From the NCBI GenBank assembly GCA_000442015.1, contig KE560949.1, forward strand, positions 1 to 64,000: 64,000 nt of DNA. Direction: 5' to 3'. Shown one piece after another: positions 52,039-64,000 of this stretch. The stretch comes from Rozella allomycis CSF55 (taxonomy: Eukaryota > Rozellomycota). The notes under the pieces were generated by a model, which had not been told where the DNA came from, did no database searches, and saw only the letters and a list, made by a program, of their open reading frames with translations. Numbering within the stretch: the stretch's first letter is position 1; each line of letters starts with the position of its first letter. The position numbers were made by a program, and so were the translations under genes.

Positions 52039-52399
52039 TTTTAGAGGCTAAGCAAACGTTTGATTAGTTATTAATGTCATCAAAATTGATTTCATCAAAA
52101 TTAATTTCGGATAAATTGAATCAATGGTGACTGAATTATTAATTAAAAACTATTTGTCATCTTAGATTATGTACTTTTGACACTGTAAGACTGTACTTAC
52201 AAAATGCGAAGCCAAAATCATTCATCATCTTTCAATTTTGTCATGACTCATGATTCATCTCTACTTCCACAACATAAACGAAATTTTAATTCAATAATTA
52301 AAATATTGCAGCGATAAGTTTTGATGACCTGTGTCCTTCATATTAATTATAAATCAAAAATCAAATAATATATAACAAATTAACAATAAACGGAAAATT
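52039..52399. other. Intergenic interval
   Basis: 360 bp of AT-rich DNA upstream of the 52038 gene and downstream of the 52400 gene. No ORF, tRNA or repeat that I can support. Confidence 0.5.
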
Positions 52400-52715
52400 T
52401 TATTCAACAGATGCGGATTGCTGTGGGTTCTGGAATTTAGTCATTTGTCTGAGACCAGTCAGGTGACGCTGCTTCATCATAAGTAAGTTTTCAAGATGTT
52501 CAATATCCGCTCTGAGTTCTTCAAGTCGCCACATAATCATGGATTGATGTAAATAATTTTCAGCCTTGTTGAACGGGGCTTTCGAAGCGTCCCAAGTTTG
52601 CTCTGGAGTCTAATCCTTAAATTTGACTTAAATGAATTACTTCTGCTTTGTTAGGTAAAAGAGTACCGAGTTGAACGCTCTGGAGATACTGTTCAGAATT
52701 TTCCACGTTCGTCAT
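52400..52715 (-). CDS. Small coiled-coil protein, hypothetical
   Basis: Exons 52715-52641 and 52609-52400 joined over a 31-nt intron; 94 residues. Sequence: MTNVENSEQYLQSVQLGTLL, then WDASKAPFNKAENYLHQSMI, then a heptad-like helix RLEELRADIEHLENLLMMKQ and a Gln-rich end. The frame is also open upstream to 52760, where a good acceptor (TATTTTTAG) ends, so a short first exon may be missing. Not recognised; length and helix suggest a subunit of a larger complex. The stop overlaps AATAAA. Confidence 0.6.
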
Positions 52716-52868
52716 TAGTCTGAAAAATTTACCGGGGTCGCCCGCAAGCCATTTTAGTAACTAAAAATAAAGCGAGATCACAATAACATTGAAATCGAAT
52801 CATAAAGGAATTTATTTTCGTTATATTGGAAATTAAGAGATCAGTGATGAATTATGAGGGATATGGCA

Positions 52869-53474
52869 TTAAACTTTTAAGGTTTTTTGTCTTGATAATT
52901 TAATCCTATTATCCAAATCAAATGCAGATATGTCATTATTTTTATACGCCCATGAGTAGAAGCTAGAGATTATTATGGTAAGGATAATGTGAATGCCGTA
53001 AACACAAAAAGTGAGAACACTCATAATAATTCCATTAAAATTGTCTATTTCTGTGTAATCTTTAACTTCAATGAACGATATATCAACTGCTGTTGCCAAA
53101 AGAATTGTTCCAACCAAACTAATTAGGAAAGGCGAGATCACTAGGAATGCAACGAGGAATACAGACCTCGCAGGAGAACGATCAAGCATTATAAAATTGA
53201 TAAAGATATAGATCATAAATAGAATCTGAAGCGTAATACTAACAATGAACAGGATTTTTGAAGTGTTAAATAATTTGCCAGATTCTCCCTCTAATATATC
53301 ACCTCCAAATATTTTAAATGAATACGTAATATGATGGGAATTCTTTGAGTAAACCGCCACTGCAAATGGAGTAAATAGTCCTAGTAAACCCAAACACGCT
53401 TGAATGGCGGCAAGAAATATGTGAGCTATGTAAACCTGGATGGGTGCAGAAATTTTAAGAATATCATAAATCAT
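52869..53474 (-). CDS. Four-helix membrane protein, hypothetical
   Basis: Intronless, 201 residues with four hydrophobic helices (about 12-42, 74-98, 107-133, 146-172), a first extracellular-type loop of about 35 residues, and a basic C-terminal tail (IKLSRQKTLKV). Tetraspan topology (claudin/SUR7-like shape) without a diagnostic motif. No family assigned. Confidence 0.65.
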   Translation of the reverse strand: MIYDILKISAPIQVYIAHIFLAAIQACLGLLGLFTPFAVAVYSKNSHHITYSFKIFGGDILEGESGKLFNTSKILFIVSITLQILFMIYIFINFIMLDRSPARSVFLVAFLVISPFLISLVGTILLATAVDISFIEVKDYTEIDNFNGIIMSVLTFCVYGIHIILTIIISSFYSWAYKNNDISAFDLDNRIKLSRQKTLKV

Positions 53475-53587
53475 ATAAAGACGTTAATGTAAAAATGATC
53501 ACGCAGAAGCCTCGAGATTAAAATCATTCACGTGAAAATTTAAAAATAGAACAGAAGTTATGAATGGCTATTTTTATTGCAGAATAC

Positions 53588-54224
53588 TTATTTTCCAGAA
53601 ACAATTCCATCAAACTTGAATCAATAAAATAATTTAATCTTACAGTTTTCTTGTACCATTCGATGGCGTCTTGTTTGGTCAATTTGTGTGGACGGCCAAC
53701 CTTAGCACGGCAGTGCTTGCGGCGAGCAACACGGAAACCAGGGCGGGAAAGGACAACATAAAAGTCCATACCGTAGATACCGATATTTGGATCATATTTA
53801 ATTCCAAGATCAATGTGTTCTTGAATACCGAATCCAAAGTTTCCAGTGTTAGAAAAGTTTTCTGATTTAAGTTCGTATTCCTTGACCTTTAATCCTCTTT
53901 CAAGAATTTCCTTTGCTTTTGGTCCACGAACAGTGCAGTGAACAGCGATCTTTTCATTACGACGAACACCGAATTGACGAATAGTAATGGCAGCCTTGGA
54001 GAAAACTGGGGTTTGACCAGTGAGTTGTTCAAGAACTTTAGCAGCACGAGTGAGACGATCTCCGGATTCACCAACACAGATATTTAAGCAAAGCTTCCAG
54101 ATATAGATATCACGCATGACGTTTTTCTTTGCTGATTCCTCGGCCTAAATATTAGTTTGCACTTTTAAAAAATAAAATAACATGTTCAACGTTAAAATAA
54201 CAAAAGTGGACGTATTTTTACCAT
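53588..54224 (-). CDS. RPL11: 60S ribosomal protein L11 (uL5)
   Basis: 5S-RNP protein of the large ribosomal subunit. Exons 54224-54222 (the ATG alone), 54144-53644, 53614-53588; introns 77 and 29 nt; 176 residues. Contains [82 protein letters not shown], and ends FDGIVSGK after the last intron, like YDGIILPGK elsewhere. The 77-nt intron right after the start codon is the only single intron over 31 nt in the window. Reading through the last intron would give a false longer C-terminus. Confidence 0.95.
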
Positions 54225-54306
54225 TTCTAATACAGGGGTGAACAGGGGTCTTGGAAAAAAAGAATTCTGAAAATTCAAAGTCCGAAATTTCAGGCGATTT
54301 TGAGTT

Positions 54307-56270
54307 TTATTTAGTTATAATAGTTATCAAGTTATTAATATGATTCGAAAGTTGAGAGGAAACTCTATTCAAATTTTGTTGAAGGTCTGTCACACTTGAA
54401 GGGTAGTCTCTGTCTAAGAGCCGAGAATTTGATGTTCCATAAGCCATGTAAATGCAGGATTGAATGTGTTGGCCTTGAAGATATTTAAGTTGACAGATAT
54501 TTTCTTTTAAATATTGTATGAAAGTGTCGAATTGCAACTTTCTAATTAAGGTTTCAAATTTTGCTATGAATATGATAAAATTGTTGTGATGTGTTTCAAG
54601 TGCTTGGAAGAAATTTTCAGTACTGGGATCCTTTTTAGAAGTTTCGCCTAAATGTTCCAATGATTGCAATAATATAACATTTGCGCTTTGAATCTTTATG
54701 GATTGGATTCGCTCTATTTTTTCACAGAATGATTCATCGAATGGAATATTAGAAAGATTATTAGTTAGAGGATAAAGATATAAAATGCTTCTTAGTCGTG
54801 ACATCCCAGGGATTTGATTAACCATTTCTCTCATCGTGTTTGAAATCATACTTTTTTGCCATTTAACAAATTCAAGATTGTATTGATCATTTATAGTTAT
54901 AGAATTTTTCATTTCTTTTAAAAGATTGAAATACTTTTCAAACATTGTATTGTAAATCATAAAGTCAAAGTGGTTAGAGGTAGAAAAGAGTACTTTGGAT
55001 AATTCTATCCAAATCAAACCCAATTTACTTATTTGTTTTAGTGTCTCTGATGTTATTTGTGTTTTACTTTCAGGATTTTTCTCATATATGTGGATTAGAT
55101 CATTGAGGCTTTGGTCTATTTTATCCATCAAAGATAGACAGTCGTTGATTAAAGGTTTACCATTACTGAAAGTTATTTGTTTCACGTTATTGCTTTCAGA
55201 TTGTTTCTCTTTAATGCCATCTCGCACTTCAAAGATTATTGGCAGCACTTTGTTTATGTCATCTAGCATTGTTTCTGATAGTCCGCTATGATTAGTCCAT
55301 AACTTAGAGATGTGATCGTCTTTATTCTCTTTTTGGGTAATATCCCATGAAATGGGTGTGTTGCAAATAGTATCGATGCATGAAATATCTTGAAAGTCTA
55401 TCAATGTTCCGTCTGCACTAAATTCTATAAGATCTTGGTCATCAATTTTATCATTTTCTATGTTTTATTTATGATAGAAATGTTACCTGAAAGACATCCA
55501 TCCTCTCCATTCCAAGAGACTTTGTAAGGAACTTTGATGACTAAATCTTTCCTTAATGCTACTAAAGCGGTTATTTTAACATAATAATCAATATTTATAG
55601 TTTTTGATAACTTTCCGTCCGGCCCTAAACCTTCTTTGAATTGAGTGCTTGGGCAAAGCATGTGGATACCTTTCCCTGTATAGACAGAAGCAACACAATC
55701 AACGGCTACATTAATGTCAGGCTTAATAGAAAATAAAATTTCTTTTTTAGAGCTTCCCTTTTCAAATCGATGCTCTACATATGCGATAGTTGATTTGTAT
55801 TGTTCACTTAAAGTGGGATGAATTACAAATGAAGCCTTTTGTTTTAAAGTTACCTTTAGCCCACTACAAACTTTTGAAGGATCTTCCAATCTAACTTTTA
55901 ACGTCAATGGGTCTTCAGGTCCAACAATATCTTTCTCTAGTGTCACTTCAAGATTCAAAAGTTTCTTTCTCGGAATGAGAAACGGTTTCGATTTGGAGCT
56001 TTCGAAGACCGATTTTGGAACAAATGATTCAACATGGCGAACATTGAACGATAAACAAGCGCATGAATGTTGATGATATATCCATGCATTTCTAAATATA
56101 TTCCCTGCTTCAATGACGCGGTTGCCAATATCTGCTATAGAATTTTGTTTGCCCAGGTACGCAAACACTATATACGAAACGCCGCATTCTTGTTCCGACG
56201 GATACATAGTCAAAGACGGTGGTAAATGACTTGGAATATTAATAGCAAACGGAAAGTAATTATCATCTGG
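54307..56270 (-). CDS. Arrestin-fold protein, 5' end lost in N gap 56271
   Basis: Exons 56270-55487 (open at the gap) and 55457-54307, intron 29 nt; about 645 residues present. The first 260 residues fit the arrestin N- and C-sandwich: PFAINIPSHLPPSLTMYPSE, VSYIVFAYLG, LNLEVTLEKDIVGPEDPLTL, KVTLKQKASFVIHP, ITALVALRKDLVIKVPYKVS. The remaining 380 residues are helical with no recognised domain. Arrestin-related proteins are trafficking adaptors; no PPxY motif is visible in this piece. About 100 N-terminal residues are probably missing. The stop overlaps AATAAA. Confidence 0.7.
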
Positions 56271-56271
56271 N

Positions 56272-59200
56272 ATAACAAATTGATATTGTGTCGTCACTAA
56301 TGAGTATAAAATATTTAGAGAAACTTCAATAGCTCTATTAAGGTTGTGAATTCTATGGTATCGTCAACGTCATTGGCAGGGTATTTCTAGTTACTTATCG
56401 TATTGGGTCTTCATGAACGATTGTAAAATTTATGTTAATTATCCATAGAGAAACTTTAATACCTCTATTAAAGTTTTTAATTCTAATCTATCGTCAATGA
56501 CTTAAGGGGATTTTCTCTAGCGTATTTTAAGATTCAGGTTTTTAGTGACGGATGTTATCATTGTATTTATTACTACTGGTACTACCTGAAAATATGTGTC
56601 AGGGTATTAGTACTTATGCTATCGTCATAGACTCGTTTTGGGTCAGATATTAATTATTCTATTCATTTATTCTAAATTGTATGGTTCTGTGTATGGATGT
56701 TTTTAATATAGGTAAGATTATTAGTTGTTACTTAAATTCATTTTACACATTGTTTGGTTTTGTTCAGTATGTTACATATATACAATTTTTTATGATACTT
56801 GAAATGTAAAGTTTTAAAATCTATTTTTATTATATGTTAAATAAGTTATTGCATTGATAAGTAAAAATCATTTAACGATTTAGGATATTTCTGCCATATA
56901 TTTTGTTTTGTTTCAATCGATAAGTCATGAATTCGTTTCAATTCTGCTAAATGATCTTTTGTTGGTTTATGTTTAAGGATTTGTTCTTTAGACATTGGTT
57001 CATTTAATAAAATGAGGCCGTCGAAATCTTTAACTCTGGATAAGACAGTGTATGTTTCTAAAAAAGTTTTACATTGCGTTAAATTAATGATAATGTTTGG
57101 AATAGTTTGACTTTGCGCTCTGTAAAATGTATAAATATGCAGGACATATAGGAAATTGTGTTCTCTTAATTGATATTGTTTTTAAAATGTTATTGTTCGT
57201 TACGTAATCTAATTTTATATACTTTTGAATTGGAAATATTATTGCTCTTTTGTCATTGGTAGTTGTAAATATATTATTCCAGTTAATAGGTTTTATTTTT
57301 GAATCAAATTCTACTTCTAAATATGATGGAATGTTATTCTCATAAAATATTTTTAATAACGTAAATGGTGTACATTTGGATATTCCATATTCAGTTAATA
57401 TGTTAGTTGTAATTATGTATTTTGTTCCTTCTAAAAGAGGTATTAATGTTGAAAGTCCTTCTGTTTCTGTTTCAGATTTATCTTTATTTTGAATTTGACA
57501 ACTTTGAATTTGTTCTTCGGTTAAATTGAATTTGTTACATTTGTCATCGGCGATTGCCCATGATATTGATTTATTGTTTAATTCAGCAATATTTATAAGT
57601 TTTTTAAAATTGATAAGCATTCGTATGTTATTGAATGGAGTCAATATTGGTGCCTTATTCCAAGGTTCTTTATTGAAACCTATGTGTTCATTGTTTGTAA
57701 GACATCTTGCATTTAATTTTGCGATATGATCTTCAGTAATTATACTTTGACGATAATTTTCTAAAAAGTTCCCATAGTCTGTACTTGCACGAAGATTTTT
57801 AGTAAGTTCAAATACATATTCTACTTCATGAAATAGCATAATTCCTTTTTGATAATTTGAAACATTTGTATTTAATAAGTTTGTATGTAAGTCCAGTTCA
57901 CCTAAATTTGTATCATAATTTTTGAAATGGTTTATATTTTTATATAAGGGATCTTTTCGAACTGGTGGTAATTGTAATAGGTCTCCTGATAAAAAAAGAT
58001 TAATGCCTCCAAATAAAGTGTCTATATCTGTGTTGACTTCATTGATTCTGTACGATGGTATACAATTATGCATTTTGTAAAAATCAGTGGCTGCAGTATT
58101 ATATATTTCGTCAACTACTAATGTATTAATATTTTGCCAACAGGTAGCTTGTATATGGTTTTGAAATGTATTTGGTTTTGTATGATGTTTATTCCAGTTG
58201 AAAAGATGATGAATGGTACTACCGTTTATGTTTTTTGCAGCTGTCCCAGTAGGTGCACATTTTTGAAAACACTCATTCAAGTTATGATATGAAAAATATT
58301 GATGTAAAGCGTGAATAATGTGAGATTTTCCTGTTCCAGCATATCCTAATATTGACATTGTTAATGGTGGTATTGGTAGTCCTTTTATTTGTCCTTCAAA
58401 GTTAGTTGCAAATGTTATAAAAGGAAGAATTTGATCTTTTTCTAATCTAAATTGATTAATAATATGTTGCATTAAGGGAAAATTCGGGGTCCAAATGTCT
58501 TCATATTTGAAAAATGAAATATGTGAGTATGTAAAGATTTTGTTTTTGTTTTCATTTATGTTATCTTTTAATGTGGTTAATTTGTTAATGGTGTCATTAA
58601 AGGATTTATTTTTTAATTCATTATATAGAATTTGTAATTCTTTGATATCGACATTGTCTTTACTGTAAGATGGTATTGAATTAAGATATATTTCAGCGTC
58701 AATTATATGATTTGCTACTAATTGGTTCCATACTAATAATGATTTATTATTACATTTTTTGGGAATGAGCGAATTAATGTATTCATCATCAATGTTTTCT
58801 GATGTTATCATATTTTCAGTGTTATCTAAGTTTTCGTTTTCTGATTCAGTAAAATAATCTTCCTCATCTTCTGTATTTGTCAAAGTAGTAGTTGTAGTAT
58901 ACATTTTTCTAGAAGAAGGTATTTCCAAATGTCCAGTTTTATATTTCTGAATTGCGTCATAAGAGTCTTGTACAATGTTAATGTTTTGATAATATTGTTG
59001 AAGATAAAAGTTAATGGTATTTCTGTTATTATTAGGAATTTGTAAATTATTGACTATTTTATTTGCTTTTGTTAAGAATGTTTCATTGTCATCTATAATG
59101 TTTTTAACATTTGTGCAAGACTAAAAGAATAACCATATAAATTTTGCAAAATCATTAGATTGTATTTCATCAATATTGTTATCTAATTTTTCATTAACAG

Positions 59201-59950
59201 GTATAAATGGATCCATAAATATTGGATGTTTATGAATAATTTTATGATATACGTTTTGTACTTTAGTTTGACTTTGTGGGTGTTTATTGTCAAAAGAGAT
59301 TTCATGCGGCAAATTATTTTTATCTACTTTTTGAACTCTTGCAAAATATTCCATCGGTGTCATGTTTATTAAAATATTGCCTCGGTGGATGTAATCTAAG
59401 TATTGATTAGAATTGTCACTTAAATTTATCCAAATTTGTTTATGAATGCTAATGTCTTCGTCGAAATAATTGTTTAATTGGTCTATAAATATTCTCCAAT
59501 AAATAAGTGTATATTTGTAAGACGTATAAAATGTATTATGTTTTCGTAATAAAAAAGCTATTGTAGCATTACCATGTTGTTGTTGAGATGTTAGTGCATA
59601 AAAACAAGTTCGTAATATTTTTGCACCTTTTGATAATTTTGTGGATTCTTTTTGATTGTTAGCTAAATTCTTTTTTAACATCATTTCCCATAGGTTTATG
59701 TTATTTATTTCTGTTAAAAATGGATATTGACTTTGATATATTGCAGTAACTAAACCTGTAATTCCTGAATAAACAAATCTTCCATTAGTGTTGCAATTTA
59801 ACAAACAATTAAGTAGTAAATTGGTTTCAACCGTGTTTTTATTTGCTCTGATCTTCGCAAATTTATATGTCCGATATTATTTGAGTATGTAAGGGTTAGG
59901 TCCCGACGTCCTGGCGGTTCCGGAACACGCAGTGAACACTGACATTAAAG
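56272..59950 (-). mobile_element. Helitron-like rolling-circle transposon copy
   Basis: A contig bounded by N gaps at both ends. Its minus strand carries a helicase gene (separate entry) and about 800 bases of AT-rich tail (56281-57080) shared with the 45-46 kb copy. The tail has two roughly 100-base variants of a unit with a hairpin (ACTTTAATA/TATTAAAGT) and the phrase TATCGTCAA; such hairpins near the 3' end are typical of Helitrons. No HUH Rep motif is in the sequenced part, so the 5' half is missing or lies in the gap. The true ends cannot be placed. Confidence 0.75.
57080..59880 (-). pseudogene. Helitron helicase (PIF1-type), inactivated
   Basis: Reading from about 59880: FVYSGITGLVTAIYQSQYPF, SQQQHGNATIAFLL, HKQIWINLSDNS (the Helitron Rep-to-helicase linker region), an in-frame TAG at 59121-59123, then a 640-codon helicase with Walker A GYAGTGKSHIIHAL, CAPTGTAAKNI, Walker B LVVDEIYNTA, LFLSGDLLQLPPV and ELTKNLRAS. 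Near 57135 two bases are missing relative to the 45-46 kb copy, shifting the frame within the RAQSQT motif. With one stop and one frameshift it is a recently dead copy. Confidence 0.8.
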
Positions 59951-60020
59951 NATAAACAATTACGTGTGAAAATGAAAACAATTTATTTTACATCAATCAG
60001 TATAGCATGCATTAATTGAT

Positions 60021-61618
60021 TTACCATCCAGAAAAATCACCAAACCCGCGAATTTTTGTTTTTGATAGTGATGTAATTGATGAGCCAGATGGGGTAGCGC
60101 TGTTGGATTTGCTGGTATTCACATCATTTTTCAAATACTTTCCAACTTTGCTGGTCTGGCTTTGTTCATTCCTTTTTGACATGTATTCGGCCACAGTTTC
60201 TTTGAGTTTCGGTTGGGGAGCGACTCTGTTCTTTTTCTTTTCGATTTTCTTTTTATATTCATCAAAAGGATCAGCGAGAATTTGATGATCTTTAATAAAA
60301 ATATCGCTCGTTGGTCGATCATTTGAATCTGTTGGAATATCTTCCATTTTGCTCAATGATTCCATTCCTCCGACAACTTTACCAAAAATTGAATGTTTTC
60401 CATCCAAATGAGATGCATTTCCAAAAGTAATAAAACTAATTCAATAATTTACGTAATTTTACAATTGAGATCCGTTGGTGTCTTTGCCGCTGTTCGCCAT
60501 TGATAAGATACCACGTGAATCATGCTTTAAAGTATCATGAAATTCATCTTTAAAAGATTTTTTCCAGAAAGATTCGCCGCCACGCCCAGTGCCAGTGGGA
60601 TCTCCACCTTGAATCATAAAATTTCGAATGCTTCGATGAAATTTCACATTCTTGTAATAATCAGATCTCAGAAGCATTAAAAAGTTGTAACAAGTTTTTG
60701 GAACTTTTTCAGAATACAATTCTATGTTAAGCTCACCCAAATTTGTAATTAAGCGAACATAACCTGTTTGAAGAAGAGAAATGATTTACTGTTTGTCTTG
60801 ATTGTCGTGTACATTAATTCTTCTTCGTCAAATAACGCTTGTTCTTGAACAGTTACGATAGGCATCGTAGTAGATGTTAAAGACGCAGCCATTCTGCCTT
60901 TCGAATAGGGAGCAGCATTATAAGGGTTTCTTTTTGGCTTAACGAAAGATTCCACAGTAGAAGTTTGTTTCAGCATTTCAAGCGCAGTTTCCGTATCCAT
61001 AGGCTTTTCTTTAACTTCTTTAACAACATCATTCAATCCATGTTTCAAATGATGGAAAGTAGACATGTTTTGTTTTTGGAGATGCAAAGGATCTTGTATA
61101 GTAATCACATCTTTCCTAGTAAAAGGCTCATCAGTAATCAAATCTCTCCACATTTTTATCCTTGCATTAAGCATTTCAATTGTTTGCGCCAAGTAAACAT
61201 GTCCTGATACTTTATTCGCAACGATATGTGAATGATCTGTAAAAACTTGAAATGTCACTGGATCGATGTATTCATCTTGTGAATTTTTATGGAAAGTCAG
61301 TTTAATCAATTCATCTGATTTCAACGGCTTTCCATTCACCTACATAAAGCTGTATCAAAACTCATACTGGATTTGTCCCGTATTTTCTAATAAAAGGCAG
61401 AATATAAATCAAATCAAAAACAGTTCCATCTTCCGTACAAACAGGCGTCCCAAAAGGCTGCAAAGAAAGCGCACAACAATAAAACGGCAGTCTTCTGAAA
61501 TCCGTTTCGCTGTTTTCATTATTCTTTTTTCCTCCAAATATATTCACCCACTCTGAATGCGTGATATAAAGTTTATCTATTGAATACACGAGAATAAAGT
61601 ACCTGTCCATTTGCCCAT
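60021..61618 (-). CDS. PPIL2: PPIL2/Cyp60: U-box peptidyl-prolyl isomerase
   Basis: Nuclear cyclophilin with an N-terminal U-box, spliceosome-associated by family. Exons 61618-61603, 61576-61368, 61339-60790, 60763-60463, 60435-60021; introns 26-28 nt; 496 residues. Starts [21 protein letters not shown]-box [20 protein letters not shown]; linker [19 protein letters not shown]; cyclophilin domain [55 protein letters not shown]; tail ending RGFGDFSGW, close to the GFGDFSSW end of animal PPIL2. Exon 1 is 16 nt. Start codon is 43 bp from that of the divergent rotatin-like gene. Confidence 0.96.
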
Positions 61619-61661
61619 TTTATTTAGGAAATTTCAGAAATAGAAATTGTTTTGTTTTTGG

Positions 61662-64000
61662 ATGGAGTGGAAGCAGAGATTGCAGCACGGAATCAAGGAT
61701 GCGAGGTATAGGCATTTGAAGGCTTTGAATGATAAATTGAAGTGGGGGACGGTTGATGTGGAGGAGATTGTGGGGGTTGAGGGCATGGAACTGCTTTTTG
61801 AGGAGATGAGGGGCGATGAAATGTTCAAGGAGATTGTGGAGAATATCATAAATGAATGTGTAAGATTATTTTTGTGGTGAGATATAAGAGACGAGTGAAG
61901 CCAGAGTTTATGGGAAATAAATTGAATAGTGTTGTATTGTTGAATGAGTTTAATCGACAGGAGAATAAAAAGGAGATATACAAACCGATTGCGTTAGGGA
62001 ATAGAGTCAAAACTGTTCCTATACCGTCGCTGACATTTAACGTACCAAAAATTTCTTCATTCTACATTTCGTTGCCAGTCGATTTATCGCCTCTTCAGAA
62101 ATATTTATTAGAAGAATTTTTTGAAAAATCATCCAGCGTTGAAAGTTTTGTTTCTCTTTCATTTGAAATTTTGTTTAATAGATTACTATCAAATGTAGAT
62201 TCAATGTTATTCCTAGGTGAGCCTAAACTAATGTCAGTGTTTAATAAAGCACTAATGAATGATGAGACTATAGATACAACGTTGCATTGTCTTTCTCTAT
62301 TGATTAGAAGAATTGAAAAGGATGTTGCGTTGAATGAGGTTGAAGTAAAGGATTTGGATAAAGCGTTGCATTATTTTTCGCATAATATATTTCATCAATT
62401 GATGCCTTTGACTAGAATAAATAGATTTATGTTTCGAATCTTGTTGATTGTTGAAAGGTTAATTCCATGGCTTAGCTTTTATGTGAAATCGACGGAAATG
62501 CATGAAGATTATCTGCAAGGGATTATGGATGTGTATATAAATGTGTTGGATTATTTAACGGAAGAAAATAAACAGTTGATGGTGTTGGTGAATTGCTCCA
62601 ATGTAATAAAGAGGCTTGCAACGGTTGGAGGTTTTGACTGTTGTAATGTTTTAAAGAGATTGATGAAATATGAATTGGTCATGAAAATAACAAGAAAGAG
62701 AATGAGATTGAATTTAATTAAAGAAGATAATCAAGAAATGCTTTGTTTGATGGATTTTCAGGATTTAATGTCGCCAGTTGAAGAAGATAGGAAGGAAGCT
62801 GTTAGAAGACTAGTAAAGACTGAGAGTGTTATGAATAATTCATGGAATGTTTTGATAGAAGATGTTTACGTTGAACCAATAAAGATTAATGGTGTTGATA
62901 AAGTTAATAATCTGAAGAGTTATTTGGAATCATTAGAGTCATTTGATGAAAGATCTTTAGGGTCTATTTGTGTTTATTTATCTAATAATAATAAAGATTG
63001 TGAGGGAAATGAATTGTTGGTTGAAATATTTAATCAGAATGTTGAAACAATTCTATCGTCTTCTATTTCTGAAATTTCGTTAATTTTGGAATGTTTGATT
63101 TATCTTTTTCCATTAATAAATGTAAATAAAGTAATGACCAAATTAAAATGCTTATTATTCCATAGTGATTTGATGATTAGAAATAGGATGGTTAAACTTG
63201 TAAAGAGAACAATTGAAGGATTGAAGATTGATGTTGATGGAGAGTTTTATGAGTTTAAGAATTATTTGATGAATGAGCAAGTGTATTTTGATAGAATAAT
63301 GACTAGTAAAAGTCATTTAGAGTGTCATGAAGCAATAAATGAGTATAAGAGTGTGTTGTATGTGATTGATCCTAATGGAGGGTTGATGAATAGAAACATT
63401 GTAAAGATTTTGGATAAATTTTTTAATGTGATTCCTGTGAGTGTTAATGATTTTAAATTGTTGCGACATATTTGTTGGTTTTTGATTAATCAAATTGAAC
63501 TAAAAAAGATTGAAGCAGAGTTTATTGAAATAACAAAAGTGTTGAATGTTGTTGAAGAATTGATTAGAGACAAGAAGCAGCCGATGGTTTATGTTGAAGA
63601 TTTGAGTGTTGAATGGAAATTAACGTTGGATGATCTTTCTGAACTTTTGTTTAAAATAAAGAGAAATAAAAAGAGTTCAAATGATTTTAAGAGAATTAAA
63701 AAGTTTATTGAATTTAGTTTGAATGATGATTTTACATTGTTTCATTTGAACATGTGGGGATTGCTAATAAATTCAAATTTTGATGATGTTTCATTTTTAA
63801 ATGATTATTTAATAAAATCAAATGACAATTTAACAAGGCCAATCCCAAAAAGAATAATTTTTGCTTTTTGTTGCCTATTTAGGTTTGACCAGGGTATTCC
63901 AATTGAATTAATTTCTTCTTTTCTTTGGATTGAAAAAGTTAATATTTTAGCATGGAATATTCTAACTAGATTATTAAAGTTTGAATTGAAGAATATATTT
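61662..64000 (+). CDS. Rotatin-like basal-body protein (5' part, continues past window)
   Basis: Exons 61662-61859 and 61889-64000 (open to the window end), intron 29 nt; 770 codons so far. Predicted all-helical, armadillo-like repeats rich in Leu. The N-terminal pattern RLQHGIKDARYRHLKALNDK followed by a helical repeat and then ISLPVDLSPLQKYLLEEFF is reminiscent of rotatin (RTTN), a centriole/basal-body protein over 2,000 residues long. Similarity is weak and read by eye. A flagellated organism would be expected to have it. It could instead be another large helical-repeat protein. Confidence 0.5.

Noticed and set aside
53524-53643. Extended RPL11 C-terminus reading into the 3' side
   Set aside because: A 29-nt intron with good sites gives the conserved short ending FDGIVSGK instead.

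Overview
This is nuclear DNA from a compact, AT-rich eukaryote with about 34 protein genes, single-base N gaps between contigs, and almost no intergenic space. The gene set points to an early-diverging flagellated fungus, most like Rozella (Cryptomycota). The evidence is a fungal-type RIM15/Cek1 kinase with zinc finger and receiver domain, GFAT, Rho1, PMP3 and a SEA-complex WDR24, together with genes needed for motile cilia (a clear CCDC40 and a probable rotatin). I have no database search, so the organism call is inference. I resolved about 108 introns by reading frame and family conservation. Nearly all are 24-31 nt (mode 26-28), so many one-exon readings look broken until these tiny introns are removed.

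Layout. 1-13.5 kb: SMC3 (5' part), GFAT, RIM15-like kinase, a USP8/Doa4-like deubiquitinase, WDR24/SEA2 and a tyrosine phosphatase. 13.6-24.6 kb: GUF1/LepA, DED1, a ZIP zinc transporter, ERCC1/RAD10, BolA, a MUN-domain (Munc13-like) protein and a probable mitochondrial protein. 24.6-34.8 kb: an anillin-like PH protein, an NCLX-type cation/Ca exchanger, a SUMO-targeted RING ligase, BUD23, PRPP synthetase, APC6/CDC16, Rho GTPase and a LigB/DODA dioxygenase. 35-45 kb: NPC1, a ZNF706-like small zinc-finger protein, ERV1/ALR, PMP3, a Glu-rich CAAX protein and CCDC40. 45-60 kb is the accessory part: Helitron-like helicase copies, contig-edge duplications, a degenerate secreted-protein gene and orphan membrane proteins, interleaved with RPL11 and an arrestin-fold protein. 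60-64 kb: PPIL2 (U-box cyclophilin) and the 5' part of a rotatin-like gene.

The most unusual signals are in splicing. (1) SMC3 carries an 84-nt intervening sequence that splits exactly into three abutting 28-nt units, each starting GTAA and ending AG: a head-to-tail intron array with zero-length exons between. (2) Five introns in four unrelated genes (WDR24 twice, GUF1, ERCC1, MUN protein) need a 3' splice site ending TTG rather than AG to keep conserved protein sequence in frame. A sixth, in PRPP synthetase, needs GG. Each has the normal 26-28 nt length. Other features worth a look are start codons 7 bp apart in a divergent pair, stop codons embedded in AATAAA, an Asn-substituted pseudo-receiver in the RIM15 kinase, and a Glu-rich protein with a basic N-terminus and a prenylation box.
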